The notes: generated from the sequence alone by a model not told the origin. A stretch of 64,000 bases of DNA from Lentimicrobiaceae bacterium (GCA_020636745.1 JACJXH010000002.1:186001-250000), one strand, 5' to 3'; positions 26,637 to 37,248 are shown, counted from the stretch's first letter. Numbers and translations are program-made.

Positions 26637-26644
26637 CAAAACTA
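26637..26644 (-). promoter_or_regulatory. -7 box of the phosphate operon
   Basis: On the minus strand TAGTTTTG, an exact TAnnTTTG, 21 bases before the ATG at 26615. I found no TTG at the expected -33 distance and no Pho-box-like direct repeat, so an activator may be needed. Confidence 0.5.
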
Positions 26645-27216
26645 ATAAAATTCAATCAGGAAATATAGTGATGGTTTTTGATTGATGTTTTATGATAAAG
26701 TATAATGTAGAGTTAGAGAAAATAATAAAAAATTATAAATCAAATAAATAAAAAGTGCAAGTAGAGTAATTAAATTTAAAAAATTCGGCAAATGACCCCA
26801 AATGTATAGGTGATGTAATGGTTCTGTTTGGTATTTTTATGGCTTTTACATCCCGCAAAAAGCTACAAAAATCAATTCTTTTATGAATCTTGCCGGAATT
26901 TTAATCATGAGGAGTTAAAGATTTTATACAGAAATGAGGTGAACAGATGCATTAAAACTAAATATAATTTGGGTGTTTCGTGAACCTGATCCGTATGCTG
27001 GTTTTTATTTTTTAATTCATTTGCTATCAGGTTTAACGATAGCTTAACGTATTTTTAATAAAAAAAAGGTTTCTTTGCCATGTGTTTGAAAAAACTGTGT
27101 AATTTTATAGGTTCAATCGGATATTAAAAATCTAAACTTAGTCTTTAAAAGGGTTTAATTTTTACCCCCGGAAAATCTAATTCACGCTTATCAATAAATA
27201 CTTAAATCTTTTTCAA
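26645..27216. other. AT-rich divergent intergenic region
   Basis: A 570-base stretch between the divergent phosphate operon and the 872-residue T9SS protein gene. It is very AT-rich at 26690-26790. I see no small ORF, RNA or clear promoter for the rightward gene. TTTCTTTG near 27070 has one mismatch to TAnnTTTG. Confidence 0.6.
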
Positions 27217-29835
27217 ATGAAAGAAAAATTTACTCAAATTCGAATCAGAGACTTTGCAGGTCTAATGCTTGTTGTTTTCCTGTTAATGTCCGGAATCAGA
27301 GTGTTTGCCCAACCGTTAATGGTTGATAATTTTGAATACACAATTGGGACCAACCTTACTGCCAATGGTTGGATAGCCCATAGTGGAGAAGGAACCGAAC
27401 CCCAGACTGTTACTGATGGATTGTCATTTGATGGATATTCAGGAACAGGTGTTGGTGGCGCTGCTTTGTTAGATAATAACGGAGAAGATGTTCACCGCAG
27501 TTTTGAAGGACCTACTTCCGGTGCGGTTTACGCCTCTTTTATGGTGAATCCTACTGGTAATGGAATGGCCGGTTATTTTATCCACTTTGCTCCCAATCCA
27601 TTTAGCACTACTTACTACACAAGGGTGTGGATTAATGCTACTGGTGATGGATTAGGTTTGGGTACTGCTCCTGAAACTTTTGTTCCTATTACTGCCGGTC
27701 AGACAACGCTGGTTGTGATGAAATATGATTTCAATACGACTACATCAAGTCTTTATGTTTTTAATAGTTTCCCTTCTGCAGAACCTGCTACAGCCGATGC
27801 TCAGTTTGTTGAAACCGCTTCTATCAGCAATGTTGGAAGTATCGGTCTTCGCCAGTTTAATGCGGCTGAACATTTGGTAGTTGATGGAATCAGAGTGGCT
27901 ACCACCTGGGCAGATGCCGTTGCTGCTGCCGGTGGTAATCCGATAGTTGCTTCACCTACATTCAATCCTCCTGCTGGTAACTACCTGAACCCGATAAATG
28001 TAGCCATCACTTCGTCAACAGCTGATGCTACTGTATATTACAGTACTTCTTCAGCTACAGGTCCATGGACAGTTTATTCTGCTCCTGTGAACGTGAGCGC
28101 TGCTACTACAATCTGGGCTTATGGCGAAAAAGCAGGTTATGATAACAGCCCTGTTGCCAGTGCTTCATATACATTTAATCAGGCCACACAGGTTGCCACT
28201 ATTGCTGAACTTCGCCAGGGTGCTACCGACGGTACCGTTTACCAACTCACTGGTGAAGCTTTTTTGACTTTTAAAGCAACTACCCGCAATCAAAAATATA
28301 TTCAGGATGCAACTGCTGCTGTTTTAATTGACGATCCTTCAGGAAAAATTACAACAGCCTATAACCTGTATGACGGTATTACCGGAATCACAGGAACTCT
28401 TACCCTTTACAACAATATGCTGGAATTTGTTCCAACAATGGATCCGGGTGCTGCAACAAGCACCAATAACACGGTAACTCCGGTTGCAGTAACCCTGAGC
28501 AATTTAAATGACAGCTATCAGGCTAAACTTGTAAAAGTATCAATGGTTGATTTTGTTGCTGAAGGTACTTTTGCCGCCAGCACCAATTATGATATTACCG
28601 ATGCCGGTGGAACCGGAGTTTTCCGCACACAATATGGCGACCTGGATTATATCGGAACAGCCATTCCAACAGAAGCTCTTGATGTTACCGGAGTTATTCT
28701 CCAGTATCAAACAACGATGCAACTGGTAGCCAGAAGTCTTGCTGATTTTGGAGGCCAGCCTGTTACTGATCCTACAATTTCATCTATTATTCTGCCTCAG
28801 TTTATTGAAGGTGCCGTGCCAAATAATAACAGGGTACCATTTGCATACCACGCCTCTTTGTCAAATCTGACCCCGTCAGCTACTTATCGTTATTACAATA
28901 AAATTGTTGTTGGAACCGATTCACCTACTTCCAATGGAGCCGGTAACTGCATTTTTGTTAATCCGGCTACAGGTACTTTTACCCGCACAAGCAGCCCATC
29001 TCTTGCTACTGCCGGTCAGTACGGAGAATTTACAACTGATGCATCAGGTAATTTCAGCGGATGGTTTATTACTGAGCCAACCGGAAATGCTTCAAGATTC
29101 AAACCCGGAACAGACATTTTCGTACGCATTATGTTGAATGATGGTGCTAATGGAACTGTTGAAGCTACTCGTCTGACTTCTACCGAAAGTATTAAAGTTT
29201 TAGGTTTTTATGCAGCTTCAGCTGATTCAACCGGTACTGCCATCCGTGGTATCAGTGAATACAATGCCAAGAATTTTGTTTTCCTATATGACAATACAGC
29301 CGGAACCGGTCGCCCGCTTTATGGTACACAGGTTGAGACTTCAGAAGTTGATTTTCTTGCAGTAGGTTCTTACGCTGCTTTCTATACTTCTGATGTTGCC
29401 AACGTTGATGGTGCCTGGGGTGGTATTATCCCAAATGTGAATGCTGCAGGTGTTAAGCGCATTGAAGAGCGCAGCCTGACAACCGGTGCTATTGTAAGCA
29501 ACAATACTTCTGACAATGGTGTTTGGGGCACAACTGATACAAAAAATCCTTCAGGTGGACTCGACAATGTTCTGGTAATCAATACTACACTGGGAGTTGA
29601 TAGTCCTGCAGTTGAAATTGGTAAAATATTTGCCAATGGTAAAACCCTCAAAATCGAACTCAGCAGTTCAATCAATGGCCAGGTTCAGCTTATCAACCTT
29701 TATGGCCAGCAGGTTGCTGGTTTCAGCATCAACGGCAACAGCGCTTCTTACTCAGTAAATGCGCCTGCCGGTATTTACATCGTTCGTATTTTGAATGACA
29801 ATGCTTCATATAGCAGCAAAGTAATGCTGAAATAG
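27217..29835 (+). CDS. T9SS-exported mosaic protein (872 aa)
   Basis: An exported multidomain protein. Residues 1-32 are a signal peptide (cleavage after VFAQ). Then: a jelly-roll-like domain (34-242, LMVDNFEYTIGTN ... VVDGIRVATTW); a chitobiase/hexosaminidase C-terminal-like Ig domain (243-322, NPPAGNYLNPINVAI, ATVYYSTSSATGPW); an OB-fold-like module (324-512, VATIAELRQGATDG, FIQDAT-type, DF at the end); a domain I do not recognise (522-788, PQFIEGAVPNNNRVPFAY ... GGLDNVLVIN); and a type A sorting tail (800-872). No enzyme motif is seen. The whole architecture recurs inside the next gene, so the two are paralogues by module gain. Likely cell-surface or released; adhesion or carbohydrate binding is a guess. 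Confidence 0.82.
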   Translation: MKEKFTQIRIRDFAGLMLVVFLLMSGIRVFAQPLMVDNFEYTIGTNLTANGWIAHSGEGTEPQTVTDGLSFDGYSGTGVGGAALLDNNGEDVHRSFEGPTSGAVYASFMVNPTGNGMAGYFIHFAPNPFSTTYYTRVWINATGDGLGLGTAPETFVPITAGQTTLVVMKYDFNTTTSSLYVFNSFPSAEPATADAQFVETASISNVGSIGLRQFNAAEHLVVDGIRVATTWADAVAAAGGNPIVASPTFNPPAGNYLNPINVAITSSTADATVYYSTSSATGPWTVYSAPVNVSAATTIWAYGEKAGYDNSPVASASYTFNQATQVATIAELRQGATDGTVYQLTGEAFLTFKATTRNQKYIQDATAAVLIDDPSGKITTAYNLYDGITGITGTLTLYNNMLEFVPTMDPGAATSTNNTVTPVAVTLSNLNDSYQAKLVKVSMVDFVAEGTFAASTNYDITDAGGTGVFRTQYGDLDYIGTAIPTEALDVTGVILQYQTTMQLVARSLADFGGQPVTDPTISSIILPQFIEGAVPNNNRVPFAYHASLSNLTPSATYRYYNKIVVGTDSPTSNGAGNCIFVNPATGTFTRTSSPSLATAGQYGEFTTDASGNFSGWFITEPTGNASRFKPGTDIFVRIMLNDGANGTVEATRLTSTESIKVLGFYAASADSTGTAIRGISEYNAKNFVFLYDNTAGTGRPLYGTQVETSEVDFLAVGSYAAFYTSDVANVDGAWGGIIPNVNAAGVKRIEERSLTTGAIVSNNTSDNGVWGTTDTKNPSGGLDNVLVINTTLGVDSPAVEIGKIFANGKTLKIELSSSINGQVQLINLYGQQVAGFSINGNSASYSVNAPAGIYIVRILNDNASYSSKVMLK
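27316..28752 (+). repeat. Module block, copy 1 (jelly roll, Ig, OB-fold)
   Basis: The three-domain block covering residues 34-512 of the first mosaic protein. It is collinear with 34348-35790 in the second. Proteins are near-identical over long stretches while DNA differs at many third positions, so the duplication is not recent. Confidence 0.75.
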
Positions 29836-29864
29836 TCGGTTTGTTGTTCACCTAAATTACAGCC

Positions 29865-29908
29865 ATCCGCATCTCAGTTATTTGATATAAATGAGATGCG
29901 GATTTTTC
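29865..29908 (+). terminator. Terminator of the 872-residue gene
   Basis: Perfect 12-bp stem ATCCGCATCTCA (29865-29876) with TGAGATGCGGAT (29892-29903), followed by TTTTC. Confidence 0.8.
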
Positions 29909-29985
29909 AACAACATGGTTGAGCTGAGTTTTACCAAAGTATAATAATGGCCTGTTAAAATAAATTAGAAACAAATAAATTTTGA

Positions 29986-32900
29986 ATGATGAAACAAAAA
30001 TTAATTAATGCAGGACTCTTGTTTCTGTTGTTGATTGTTTCCTCTCATAGTTGGGGGCAAATAATCAGTCAATATGTTGAAACAAACTCCGGAACTGTAC
30101 CTAAGGGTATTGAAATCTGGAATAACACTGCTTCAACTCTGGACTTTAGCACCAATAATTTAATTATTCAGCAAGGTTCTAATGGCGGTGCTTTAGCAGA
30201 TATAAGTGCGACAGCAATAAGCAGTGGAACATTAGCTCCTGGTGCAGTACTTGTTATTGGTACACCTGAGATGGGAACATATCTTACTAGTCAGGGATTA
30301 CCTTCAGTTACATTTCTTAGTTACAGTTTTACCTTTAACGGTGACGATGCTTTGGCTGTAAAGTATGGAGGTAGTATTACTGATATATTCGGAAATCCAA
30401 ATAATGATCCTGGTACTGCATGGACTGGTAATGGTGTAAGTACAGCAAATCAAAATATTGCTCTTCTCAGTGGCATTAATTCTGGGGCTAGTGCCTGGAC
30501 TGATCCCAGCTTGAGATTTGAGACGATTTCAACCGCTCCGGCAACTTTACCTGCTGGTCTTGCTGGATTTGGTATTGCACCAGCATCAGCTTCCACCCCT
30601 TCAATTGCAGCCACCCCTTCATCTCTCTCAGGTTTTACCTATGTGGTGGATAACGGGCCTTCTGTTTCACAGAGCTATAGCCTTTCGGCTACTAATCTGA
30701 CTCCTGCCAGCGGCAATATTACCGTAACGCCCCCGGCAAACTATGAAATTTCACTTAACAATACCACTTTTACGCAAGCGGCTACCCCTATTGCTTACAC
30801 AGCTGGAGCTCTTGATGCAACAACCATTTATGTAAGACTGAAAGCCGGACTGGCAGGCGGTGCTTATAACGGTGAGCTTATTGTTAACTCAGGCGGTGGC
30901 GCAACGGATGTAAATGTTTCCTGTAGTGGAAATGTTGAAGCTCCAGCCACAACAGCCCTTCCTTATACTGAAGATTTTGAAACTGGACTTGGCCTGTGCT
31001 ATACTTTTAGTGTTTCCGGTCCTTCTAAATACTGGCAGCACAGTTCCTCAGGGAAATATGCATACATGAATGGATATAATACCGGAGTTCTTGAAGAAGA
31101 CTGGCTCGTTTTACCTGCCATTGATCTGAACACAAACACCAATGCCAAAATGACTTTTGACAGCTGGTACAACTTTGGCACTGATGATGCAGATAATTAT
31201 CTGAAACTGATGTACTCTTCAGATTATGCAGGAATTGGAGATCCAACTTCTGCTACCTGGACTGAACTTCCGTTTACAATGCCATCAGCCTCAAGTACCT
31301 GGACTGCTTCAGGATTGGTTGATTTGGCAGGAATTTCGGGTGATAATGTTTACATTGCATTCAAATATCATTACAACAGCGGTTCTTATCGTTCATGGCA
31401 GGTTGATAATTTTTCAATTGTTGAGATTCTGGAACCTGTTTTAAGTCTTTCACCAGATGCTCTTTCAGGTTTTACGTATGTGGTAGGCGAAGGCCCATCA
31501 ACACCTAAAACATATGCTGTAAGTGCTGCCAACCTGGTGGGCACCGGTAATATTGTGATCACAGCTCCTGAAAACTATGAAATTTCAAGATATGGAACTT
31601 CATTCCTTTTGCCTTCTATTAATCTTGCTTATGCTGATGGCGTTATTACTGGCCAGCCAGTAACGATATATGTCAGGTTAAAAGCAGGTTTAGCCGGAGG
31701 CACTTATGAAACGAATATTCCGCACACCGATGTTAATATAGGTGAAGTTTTATTGCCTGTTAGTGGCGAGGTTACCACCATCAATCAGGTGGCCAATATT
31801 GCTGAGCTTCGCAATGGTGCGACTGACGGAACTTTATATACGCTCACAGGAGAGGCGCTACTGAGTTTCCAGACAACAACACGTCATCAGAAATTTATTC
31901 AGGATGCCACCGGAGCAATTCTGATTGACGATGCAGCAGGAATTATCACCACTACCTATAATATAGGTGACGGTATTACCGGTTTGACCGGCAGATTAAC
32001 TGTTTACAACAATATGCTGGAGTTTATTCCAACAGAAGATCCGGGCCCGGCAAGCAGTACAGGCCATACGATTGTTCCTGAGGAAGTTACACTCAGCAAT
32101 CTGAATACCTCCTATCAGGCAAAACTGGTAAAAGTGAATATGGCTGAATTTGGTGTTACAGGCAATTTTACCAGCAGCACCAATTACACCATTACCGATC
32201 CAACTGGTACTGGTGTTTTCAGAACACAATACAGTACACTGGATTATATTGGAACTCCGATTCCAACTGCCATTCAGAACATTACCGGTGTAGTGATGCA
32301 ATACAACACCACATCGCAGTTAATTGCCCGTAGTCTTACTGATTTTGAAGAAGCTACCATTGTTGATCCGCTTATTTCTGTCAGTCCTTCTACATTGAAT
32401 GGACTCAATTATTCTGACGGAAACGGACCTTCGGCTGAGCAGTCTTTTGTTATTGACGGGCAGAATCTGACTGGCGATCTCAGTATTGCAGCTCCGGCAG
32501 ATTATGAAATTTCACTTGTTAGCGGAGCTGGATTTGTAGCAACCAATCCGGTTGTACTGACTCCGGCCAGCGGTATAGTTGCCGAAACCACTATTTATGT
32601 GAGACTAAAAGCTGGTTTGGCTGTTGGAACTTATAATAACGAAGAGGTTGTTGCCAGTTCAGCCGGCGCAACGGATGCAACAGTTACTTTGAGTGGTACT
32701 GTTTTTGATCCGGCAGCAGGCGGTGGAATGGAAACATTTGCCAATCTTGATTTAACGGGTTCATCTTATGTTGATGGTACTTTCCTTGGTCAGGATGGTT
32801 CAACCTGGACATATTTTCAGGCTCGCGGCGATGTTGAAATTACAGGGAAAGCCCTGATGATTGGACGCAACAGAACCCCTCAGTCAAATGTATATTCAGG

Positions 32901-35900
32901 CATCATCAATGGTGGTGTTGGTACCATCAGTTTCGACTATATGCAGGCGTTTAGCACAAACGTAAACCTGAACGTACTTGTCAATGATGTTGTTGTTGGA
33001 AATGTAACAACCAATGGCGAAGCAAATGTGATCAAGAACTCTGGTGATATTACAGTTGATATTTCAGGCCCGGTTACTATTAAGTTTATTAGTGCCAATA
33101 ACTCTGATGGTCAGGTTGTGATAGATAATATTACCTGGACTGGTTCGGCTGGTGGAGCCACAGCAGTGGTAGCACCTACCTTTAACCCACCTGCAGGTAA
33201 TTACCTCAATCCTGTAAATGTCACTATCAGCACAACAACCGAAGGTGCTACACTGTATTACAGCATGGTTTCTGCAACAGGACCCTGGACTGCTTATACA
33301 ACTCCGGTAAATATTGCGACAGAAACAACACTTTGGGCTTATGGTACAAAAGATGGATTGACCGATAGTCCTGTATCAAGTGCTGTTTATACTTTCAGCA
33401 CTGCAGTACCTGTTGCCAATATTGCTGCTTTAAGGCAGGGAGCTACTGATGGTACAGTTTATCAGCTTACTGGTGAGGCTATTCTTACTTTCCAGTCAAG
33501 CACCCGTCATCAGAAATTTATTCAGGATGCATCTGCAGCTATTATGATAGATGATCCTACCGGAAAAATTACAACCACCTACAATTTATATGATGGAATT
33601 ACCGGTATAACCGGAACCTTAACGTTATATAATGGCTTGCTTGAATTTATTCCGACTGCGAATCCGGGTGCACCAACAAGCACAGGAAATACTGTTACTC
33701 CGGTGGCTGTTACCCTCAGTAACCTGGATGCCTCATATCAGGCTAAGCTTGTTGTAGTGAATATGGCTGATTTTGCAGTTACAGGTAATTTTGCAGCCAG
33801 TACAAATTACAACATCACCGATCCCAGCGGAGCAGGTGTTTTCCGTACGCAATATGCTGATGTTAACTATATTGGAACGCCAATTCCACAGGAAACGCAG
33901 AATATTACAGGTGTGGTAACTCAGTACAATACTACCATGCAACTGGTGGCCAGAAGTTTGAGTGATTTTGAGAGTGCTTCAACCACTGATCCTTCTATAA
34001 CACTTACACCTGCTGTTCTTAACGGATTTACTTACGAAGTTGGAAATGGCCCTTCAGCTGAGCAATCATTCAGCGTTAGTGGTCAGAACCTTACAGCAGG
34101 AATCTCTATTGCTGCAAGTGCCAACTATGAAATTTCAACTGGTACAGGTGGCAGTTTTGTTGCAACCAACCCTGTTGTATTGGCCCAAACCGGTGGAAAT
34201 GTTGCTGCAACTACCATCTATGTACGTTTGAAAGCAGGTCTTGCTGCCGGAAGTTATAACGGTGAACAACTTGTAGCAACCTCAACAGGAGCTGCCAATA
34301 AAGTAGTGACACTTAATGGTTCAGTTACTACCCCTGGTAGTGGTGGTTTACTTTTGGTTGATAACTTTGAGTATGCTATCGGTTCTAACCTGGTTGACAA
34401 TGGCTGGGTTGCCCATAGTGGTGCGGGAAATGAATCTCCAACAGTAACTGATGGTTTAACTTTCAATGGTTATGCCGGCACAGATATTGGCGGAGCAGCA
34501 TTGCTCGACAATACCGGCGAAGATGTTCACCGTACCTTTGGTGAGCAAACATCAGGAACTGTGTATGCTGCGTTTATAGTAAACCCAACTGGCAACGGAG
34601 CTGCCGGATACTTTATTCATTTTGGTCAGAGTACAATCGGAACTACTTATTTCACCCGAATCTGGACGAATGCAACTGCTGACGGACTTGGTATTGGTCA
34701 ATCAGAACCAACTACTTATGTTCCCATCACTGCCGGACAACCAACACTTGGTGTCATGAAATTTGATTTTGCAACCATGACCTCCAGCTTGTTTGTTTTC
34801 AATAGTTTCCCTGCTGCAGAGCCAGCAACGGCCGATGCAGTGTTTACTGAAACCGCTTCATTTGCAAATATTGGAAGTATCGCACTTCGTCAGTTTAATG
34901 CTTCACAAAACATCATTGTTGACGGTATCCGTGTGGCAACAACATGGGAAGATGCTGTTGCAGCTTCAGGTGGTGCACCAGTTGTGGCTTCTCCTACCTT
35001 TAACCCTCCTGCAGGCAATTATCTGAACCCAATAAATGTTACTATTAGTTCTTCAACTGCCGGAGCTACGCTTTATTACAGTGAAACTTCTGCAACAGGA
35101 CCGTGGACCGTTTATACTACCCCGGTAAATGTGGCAGCAGCAACAACAATATGGGCATATGGTGAAAAAGACGGATTTGACAACAGCCCCGTTACCAGTG
35201 CCAGCTATACTTTCAACCAGGCAACTCCTGTAGCTACCATTGCAGAACTTCGCCAGGGTTCAACTGATGGTACAGTTTATCAGCTTACGGGTGAAGCTAT
35301 TCTTACATTCCAGTCAGCTACCCGTCATCAGAAATACATTCAGGATGCTACAGCAGCAGTTTTGATTGATGATCCTTCTGGAATTATTACAACTACCTAT
35401 AATTTGTATGATGGAATTACCGGCATTACCGGTACCTTGACATTGTATAATAATATGCTGGAATTTGTTCCTACAGTGAATCCCGGAGCAGCTACCAGTA
35501 CAGGTAATACACTGGATCCTGTTGAAGTAACACTTAACAACCTTGACGATAGTTATCAGGCAAAGCTTGTTAAAATATTACTTGTTGATTTTGTGAACGA
35601 TGGCACTTTTGCAGTAAGCACAAATTACAATATTACCGATCCGGATGGTACTGGCGTTTTCCGCACACAGTATGCCGATCTGGATTATATCGGAACAGCA
35701 ATTCCTACTGAATTACAGGATATTACAGGTGTGATACTTCAGTATCAGTCAACCATGCAGTTGGTTGCCAGGGGGCTGTCTGACTTCAGCAACTCTGCTA
35801 CAACCGACCCCGTTATTAATACCAATCCGGCCTCTTTAAGTGGATTTACTTATGTTGAAGGTAACGGCCCGTCAGCTTCTCAAAGCTATGCATTATCTGC

Positions 35901-37230
35901 TGCAAATCTTGTAGGTACAGGTAATATCAGCGTAACTGCTCCTGAGAATTTTGAAATTTCAACCGATGACAGCAGCTTTGGAACAACACTTAGTTTTGCA
36001 TTTGCTGATGGTGTAATTACAGGACAACCGGTTACTGTTTATGTACGTCTGAAAGCTGGTCTTGCTATCGGAATGTATGAAGGCGAAACCATTACGCACA
36101 GCGGTGGCGGAGCTCCTGATAAGCTTGTTACACTGAATGGTCAGGTAACTGGTGAACTGGTACCTGCAATTACAGCTGAAATCGTTCCTCAGTTTATTGA
36201 AGGTATCAACGGTACCAACTCAAACAGGGTACCTTTTGCTTACAGAGCTACTATTTCCAATATTCAGCCTAATACCACCTATCGTTATATCAACCAGATA
36301 GTTGTAGGAACAGATGATCCAACAACAAATGGCGCAGGTAACGTTATTTTTGTAAATCAGGATGGTAATTTCTATCGTACTTCAAGTCCTAATCTTGGCA
36401 CTGATGGAGGATACGGTACTTTTACAACCGATGAAAACGGAAGTTATAGTGGATGGTTCTGCAATGAGCCTACCGGAAATGCCCGCTTTACTCCCGGTAA
36501 CCAGGTGTTTATGCGTATTCGTTTGAATGATGGTATGGATGGAACAACTGCCGCGTTGTGGTTAACAACTGCTACATCTGCAACCGTTTTACAATTTGGC
36601 ACCGAAGCTGACCCAACCATGGGGACTGCTATTCGCGGAATCAGCAATGATACGCCAAAGGATTTCGTATTCCTGTATGACAATGTTGCCGGCACCGGCA
36701 GACCTTTGTGTGCTACACACATTGAAACCTGCGGTGTTGATTTTATTGAGCCGGGTTCTTATGCCGCATTCTATTCAGGAATTGTTGCAGAAGTTGATGG
36801 TTCATGGGGCGGTATTGTGCCTAATGTGAATGCCAATGGTGTACAGCGTATTGAAACCCGCGATTTGAATGATGGTAGTCTCACTGGCAACTATGACATG
36901 GCTTCAGGCATATGGATGACTACTGACACCCGCAACCCCAATGGTGGTATTGACAATGTACTGGTTATTGATTTAACATCTATTGGTATTGATGAGCCGG
37001 AAACTGCAACACTCAGCATTTACAGTGCTGGTCAGCAAATTCGTGTTATTACATCTGATGCTTCAACCCAGACATTTGTTCTTTACAATCTGCAGGGACA
37101 GGCAATTTATAACAGGCAACTCAGTGGCAGCAACAGCTACTCACTGAACCTGAATGTTCCTGTTGGTATTTATGTTGCCAGAGTTTCTGGTGCATCTGCA
37201 AGTACCTCGCAGAAACTGATTATCAGGTAA
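29986..37230 (+). CDS. Giant T9SS-exported modular surface protein (2414 aa)
   Basis: Very large exported protein with a signal peptide (residues 1-25, cleavage after SWGQ). Module order by residue: lamin-tail-like (26-200); Ig A (204-318); choice-of-anchor-J-like jelly roll (320-480); Ig B (484-596); OB-fold-like (601-789); Ig C (794-906); another jelly roll (911-1058); chitobiase-like Ig (1060-1138); OB-fold (1141-1329); Ig D (1336-1447); the block shared with the upstream gene (jelly roll 1455-1660, chitobiase-like 1664-1744, OB-fold 1745-1933); Ig E (1944-2055); the shared unrecognised domain (2063-2330); and a type A sorting tail (2343-2414). Ig copies carry FTYVxGxGPS and TIYVRLKAGL. 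No catalytic motif is seen. It is probably a surface adhesin or gliding-associated fibre. Separated from its paralogue by a terminator, so transcribed on its own. Confidence 0.82.
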   Translation: MMKQKLINAGLLFLLLIVSSHSWGQIISQYVETNSGTVPKGIEIWNNTASTLDFSTNNLIIQQGSNGGALADISATAISSGTLAPGAVLVIGTPEMGTYLTSQGLPSVTFLSYSFTFNGDDALAVKYGGSITDIFGNPNNDPGTAWTGNGVSTANQNIALLSGINSGASAWTDPSLRFETISTAPATLPAGLAGFGIAPASASTPSIAATPSSLSGFTYVVDNGPSVSQSYSLSATNLTPASGNITVTPPANYEISLNNTTFTQAATPIAYTAGALDATTIYVRLKAGLAGGAYNGELIVNSGGGATDVNVSCSGNVEAPATTALPYTEDFETGLGLCYTFSVSGPSKYWQHSSSGKYAYMNGYNTGVLEEDWLVLPAIDLNTNTNAKMTFDSWYNFGTDDADNYLKLMYSSDYAGIGDPTSATWTELPFTMPSASSTWTASGLVDLAGISGDNVYIAFKYHYNSGSYRSWQVDNFSIVEILEPVLSLSPDALSGFTYVVGEGPSTPKTYAVSAANLVGTGNIVITAPENYEISRYGTSFLLPSINLAYADGVITGQPVTIYVRLKAGLAGGTYETNIPHTDVNIGEVLLPVSGEVTTINQVANIAELRNGATDGTLYTLTGEALLSFQTTTRHQKFIQDATGAILIDDAAGIITTTYNIGDGITGLTGRLTVYNNMLEFIPTEDPGPASSTGHTIVPEEVTLSNLNTSYQAKLVKVNMAEFGVTGNFTSSTNYTITDPTGTGVFRTQYSTLDYIGTPIPTAIQNITGVVMQYNTTSQLIARSLTDFEEATIVDPLISVSPSTLNGLNYSDGNGPSAEQSFVIDGQNLTGDLSIAAPADYEISLVSGAGFVATNPVVLTPASGIVAETTIYVRLKAGLAVGTYNNEEVVASSAGATDATVTLSGTVFDPAAGGGMETFANLDLTGSSYVDGTFLGQDGSTWTYFQARGDVEITGKALMIGRNRTPQSNVYSGIINGGVGTISFDYMQAFSTNVNLNVLVNDVVVGNVTTNGEANVIKNSGDITVDISGPVTIKFISANNSDGQVVIDNITWTGSAGGATAVVAPTFNPPAGNYLNPVNVTISTTTEGATLYYSMVSATGPWTAYTTPVNIATETTLWAYGTKDGLTDSPVSSAVYTFSTAVPVANIAALRQGATDGTVYQLTGEAILTFQSSTRHQKFIQDASAAIMIDDPTGKITTTYNLYDGITGITGTLTLYNGLLEFIPTANPGAPTSTGNTVTPVAVTLSNLDASYQAKLVVVNMADFAVTGNFAASTNYNITDPSGAGVFRTQYADVNYIGTPIPQETQNITGVVTQYNTTMQLVARSLSDFESASTTDPSITLTPAVLNGFTYEVGNGPSAEQSFSVSGQNLTAGISIAASANYEISTGTGGSFVATNPVVLAQTGGNVAATTIYVRLKAGLAAGSYNGEQLVATSTGAANKVVTLNGSVTTPGSGGLLLVDNFEYAIGSNLVDNGWVAHSGAGNESPTVTDGLTFNGYAGTDIGGAALLDNTGEDVHRTFGEQTSGTVYAAFIVNPTGNGAAGYFIHFGQSTIGTTYFTRIWTNATADGLGIGQSEPTTYVPITAGQPTLGVMKFDFATMTSSLFVFNSFPAAEPATADAVFTETASFANIGSIALRQFNASQNIIVDGIRVATTWEDAVAASGGAPVVASPTFNPPAGNYLNPINVTISSSTAGATLYYSETSATGPWTVYTTPVNVAAATTIWAYGEKDGFDNSPVTSASYTFNQATPVATIAELRQGSTDGTVYQLTGEAILTFQSATRHQKYIQDATAAVLIDDPSGIITTTYNLYDGITGITGTLTLYNNMLEFVPTVNPGAATSTGNTLDPVEVTLNNLDDSYQAKLVKILLVDFVNDGTFAVSTNYNITDPDGTGVFRTQYADLDYIGTAIPTELQDITGVILQYQSTMQLVARGLSDFSNSATTDPVINTNPASLSGFTYVEGNGPSASQSYALSAANLVGTGNISVTAPENFEISTDDSSFGTTLSFAFADGVITGQPVTVYVRLKAGLAIGMYEGETITHSGGGAPDKLVTLNGQVTGELVPAITAEIVPQFIEGINGTNSNRVPFAYRATISNIQPNTTYRYINQIVVGTDDPTTNGAGNVIFVNQDGNFYRTSSPNLGTDGGYGTFTTDENGSYSGWFCNEPTGNARFTPGNQVFMRIRLNDGMDGTTAALWLTTATSATVLQFGTEADPTMGTAIRGISNDTPKDFVFLYDNVAGTGRPLCATHIETCGVDFIEPGSYAAFYSGIVAEVDGSWGGIVPNVNANGVQRIETRDLNDGSLTGNYDMASGIWMTTDTRNPNGGIDNVLVIDLTSIGIDEPETATLSIYSAGQQIRVITSDASTQTFVLYNLQGQAIYNRQLSGSNSYSLNLNVPVGIYVARVSGASASTSQKLIIR
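31786..32352 (+). repeat. OB-fold-like module, first copy in the giant protein
   Basis: Residues 601-789. Further copies are at 33406-33972 and 35218-35784 in the same gene and 28186-28752 in the upstream gene. Shared landmarks are IAELR-GATDG, FIQDA and TDFE/SDF at the end. Confidence 0.7.
33406..33972 (+). repeat. OB-fold-like module, second copy in the giant protein
   Basis: Residues 1141-1329. It shows the same landmarks as the other three copies, beginning VANIAALRQGATDG. Confidence 0.7.
34348..35790 (+). repeat. Module block, copy 2 (jelly roll, Ig, OB-fold)
   Basis: Collinear with 27316-28752: LLVDNFEYAIGSN ... VVDGIRVATTW-type end, chitobiase-like Ig (SETSATGPWTVY) and OB-fold module. 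Confidence 0.75.
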
Positions 37231-37248
37231 CCTGAATTTTTAACTTTT

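Noticed and set aside
26616..26760. A Pho box upstream of the phosphate operon
   Set aside because: I looked for an 11-base-spaced direct repeat and found none convincing. Bacteroidota phosphate control is also not well enough known to me to define one.
27316..35790. Recent recombination between the two mosaic T9SS genes
   Set aside because: The aligned blocks differ at many synonymous positions, so recent gene conversion is not supported.
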